Below are positions 62,276 through 64,000 of a stretch of 64,000 nucleotides of DNA, one piece after another (the stretch's first letter is position 1; each line of letters opens with the position of its first letter). The notes below the pieces were generated by a model. It ran no database searches and was not told where the DNA came from. It saw only the letters and a program-made list of their open reading frames with translations. The DNA is taken from NCBI GenBank assembly GCA_003024785.1, contig PUQB01000095.1, forward strand, positions 452,096 to 516,095, in the 5' to 3' direction. A program made the translations under genes and the position numbers. This DNA comes from Selaginella tamariscina (taxonomy: Eukaryota > Streptophyta > Lycopodiopsida > Selaginellales > Selaginellaceae).

Positions 62276-62887
62276 CCTTTACTGTCCCTGAGGGACTAAA
62301 ACTTGGCTAAGTTCAGTGCCTTCGTTGTGCCTTTGAAAAAATAAATAAAATATATGTATGAGAGACAGAGACCTTGGTACATGACGATTTGTTGACACCC
62401 ACCTATAGTAAGAATTAACAATCTTAGTTTCACAATTATTGTAACTTTGTGTGTGTGTGTAGTGTGTGTCCATTTATCTATGAATGAAGCTATACAATAA
62501 AATGTAATACGTACTTTACAAGATTCTTTGCAATGCCAAAGACCTTCGATTGTTTTAAATTAAGATAAAATTGCCTATAGAAAAAATAAAATATAAGTAC
62601 CCAATTAAAACAATGTATAAACTATGTTAAATTTAAATAAACAATATTAAGAGTTATTAAAGACGGTTATAGTTAATTTACACATACTTGGCAGCAGTCA
62701 TGCTTCGTGATCGCTAATTATCTGCTACATTGGTGTCTACAATGCTGCTGTTTGCTATATTTGCACTGCCGTGGTAAACATCGACTCCCCCACACAGAAA
62801 TATCAGAAATCAAAATGTACAAATTTGCACTTACCGTGATCTCCTCCTCATCTCGAAGATCTCTCCTCGCGTCATCTCCATAGCCAT
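62276..62887 (-). pseudogene. Unidentified minus-strand gene, copy 3 (exon 1 with 19-bp deletion)
   Basis: Exon 1 at 62887-62835 carries the same 19-bp deletion as copy 1. The second block (about 62572-62518) keeps the full donor end seen in copy 2. The block near 62330-62276 has lost the start of copy-2's last exon. It is therefore a mixture of damage. Confidence 0.55.
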
Positions 62888-63218
62888 AGCGCGTGCACTC
62901 ACACGTCCGAAGAACCCTAAAACCTCTGTTTTTGCCTAATGAATAATTTTATTCTTGCTATTGAATAACTGCCGAAATATCTCTGTATTATGTATATGTG
63001 TGATTGTGCATATTTATAACGATCATTTAAGTCACTACATGAGCAACCACTGGACGCATATTATTATATACATACGTATACACAAGAGAGTTGTGCAAGT
63101 TGTCTTTCCATTATACTCTAACATAATGTCTCTTTTCAATATATATATGTCATATCTTCTCTTCGGATCATAATAAACTCCAATAAAGGTTTTGTGTTAT
63201 AAACAAAGAACATTTAGT

Positions 63219-63283
<65 letters not shown>
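63219..63283. repeat. (TA)n(GA)n microsatellite, copy 3
   Basis: About 65 bases of pure TA then GA repeats, at the same place as 31879-31930. Confidence 0.9.
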
Positions 63284-63287
<4 letters not shown>

Positions 63288-63396
63288 ATCAGATACAGGT
63301 TCTTTAAATTTATTTAGGAGGTAAATTGAAATATGTATACACTCATCTGAATTGATATGAAAATGAGCTTACATTTACAAGAGAAAGTATGCTTCA

Positions 63397-63427
<31 letters not shown>

Positions 63428-64000
63428 ATGAAATGAAATAATACACACAAAACCATATAGCCAAATAAACACATGAATTCCATGCTGGAATATATTATTG
63501 TATCAGCAGGTAAACACGTAGGGAGCCACGTTATGTATGGACCGTAAGATGCAATGGAATAAATTTACACGGACATGAGTCATCCATAGTGACGTCATAA
63601 TTATTTCCGTCGCTTCGTAACAAGCCATAATTAAGTTAACTAAGCTACAATGAGATGAGAATGCTTGTTTTATTGTTAACTTCCATATTTTAATTATATT
63701 CTTAAACAATTTATTTTCTTTAAAACGTTTAATTTTCATTTTAATTTCATTTCAACATTTTACCTTGTAAAGCTTATTGAGTTATTGGAGTAGTGTCTAA
63801 TTTAAAAGTCTCGTGTAAATCTAAATCCACTATGCACCTTTGAAAATGTTCTTATGATTTAAAAGATAGAAATATTAACACCCACATATATTTCTATTAA
63901 GAAATTATTCTTTAATAATAAAAAATACTTGCAACTCCTTTATATAGCATAAGAAAATTCACTATTCATACTCCTCGTAATAGCCACATCAGTTTAAATT

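Larger units (their letters stand above)
57385..64000. repeat. Partial third copy of the right part of the duplication
   Basis: From about 57385 the sequence matches 25480 and 50940 onward. It includes the arms, the palindrome (axis about 61310) and the minus-strand unidentified gene (exon 1 at 62835-62887). It contains neither the Harbinger-like MITE of copy 1 nor PPR, OPR or F-box sequence, because it starts downstream of those. It continues beyond the right edge. It shares a 19-bp exon deletion with copy 1 that copy 2 lacks. Confidence 0.9.

Overview
The window reads as nuclear DNA of a land plant. It holds intron-bearing remnants of a pentatricopeptide-repeat (PPR) gene, a serine palmitoyltransferase LCB1 gene and a 12-oxophytodienoate-reductase-like gene, Ty1/Copia and Ty3/Gypsy remnants, a plant-type LINE, and a (TTTAGGG)3 telomere-type block. 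The DNA is very AT-rich and full of TA, TG/AG and CT/CA microsatellites. The lineage cannot be fixed by eye; a non-seed plant such as a fern or bryophyte is only a guess. Coding density is low. Nearly every gene-like stretch is broken; the exception is one 313-codon F-box-type ORF.

Layout. 1-1350: broken Copia pieces (minus). 2650-3630: unidentified broken multi-exon gene (minus). 4395-6430: LCB1 pseudogene with introns (plus). 6511-33100: first copy of a large segmental duplication, interrupted by an 8.7-kb LINE (9790-18517, 17-bp target-site duplication) that itself carries a 787-bp TRIM-like element. 33190-34262: a third PPR fragment, inverted. 35000-36690: Gypsy 5' end (LTR, gag, protease; minus). 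36900-37290: 63-bp tandem repeats. 37330-38575: Copia reverse transcriptase/RNase H (plus). 40044-57345: second copy of the duplication, with the LINE target site still empty. 57347-57368: interstitial telomere-type repeat. 57385-64000: partial third copy, running off the window.

Content of the duplicated unit, left to right: two tRNA-derived sequences, an F-box gene (broken in copy 1, open in copy 2), an OPR/OYE fragment (minus), a PPR gene (minus), and a long AT-rich palindrome whose inner arms of about 0.77 kb face each other across a loop of roughly 20 nt. To the right of the axis lies a small unidentified multi-exon gene (minus). Outer arms, including PPR sequence, are also inverted around the same axis in copy 1. 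Copy-specific insertions (Harbinger-like and hAT-like MITEs, the LINE) and shared indels allow the order of events to be read.

The most unusual points are the RNase H domain at the 5' end of the LINE, upstream of its gag-like and endonuclease/RT regions; the thrice-repeated giant palindrome; and the telomere-type block exactly at the junction of two palindrome units. I see no working pathway or operon: this is a duplication- and transposon-rich region that accumulates gene fragments.
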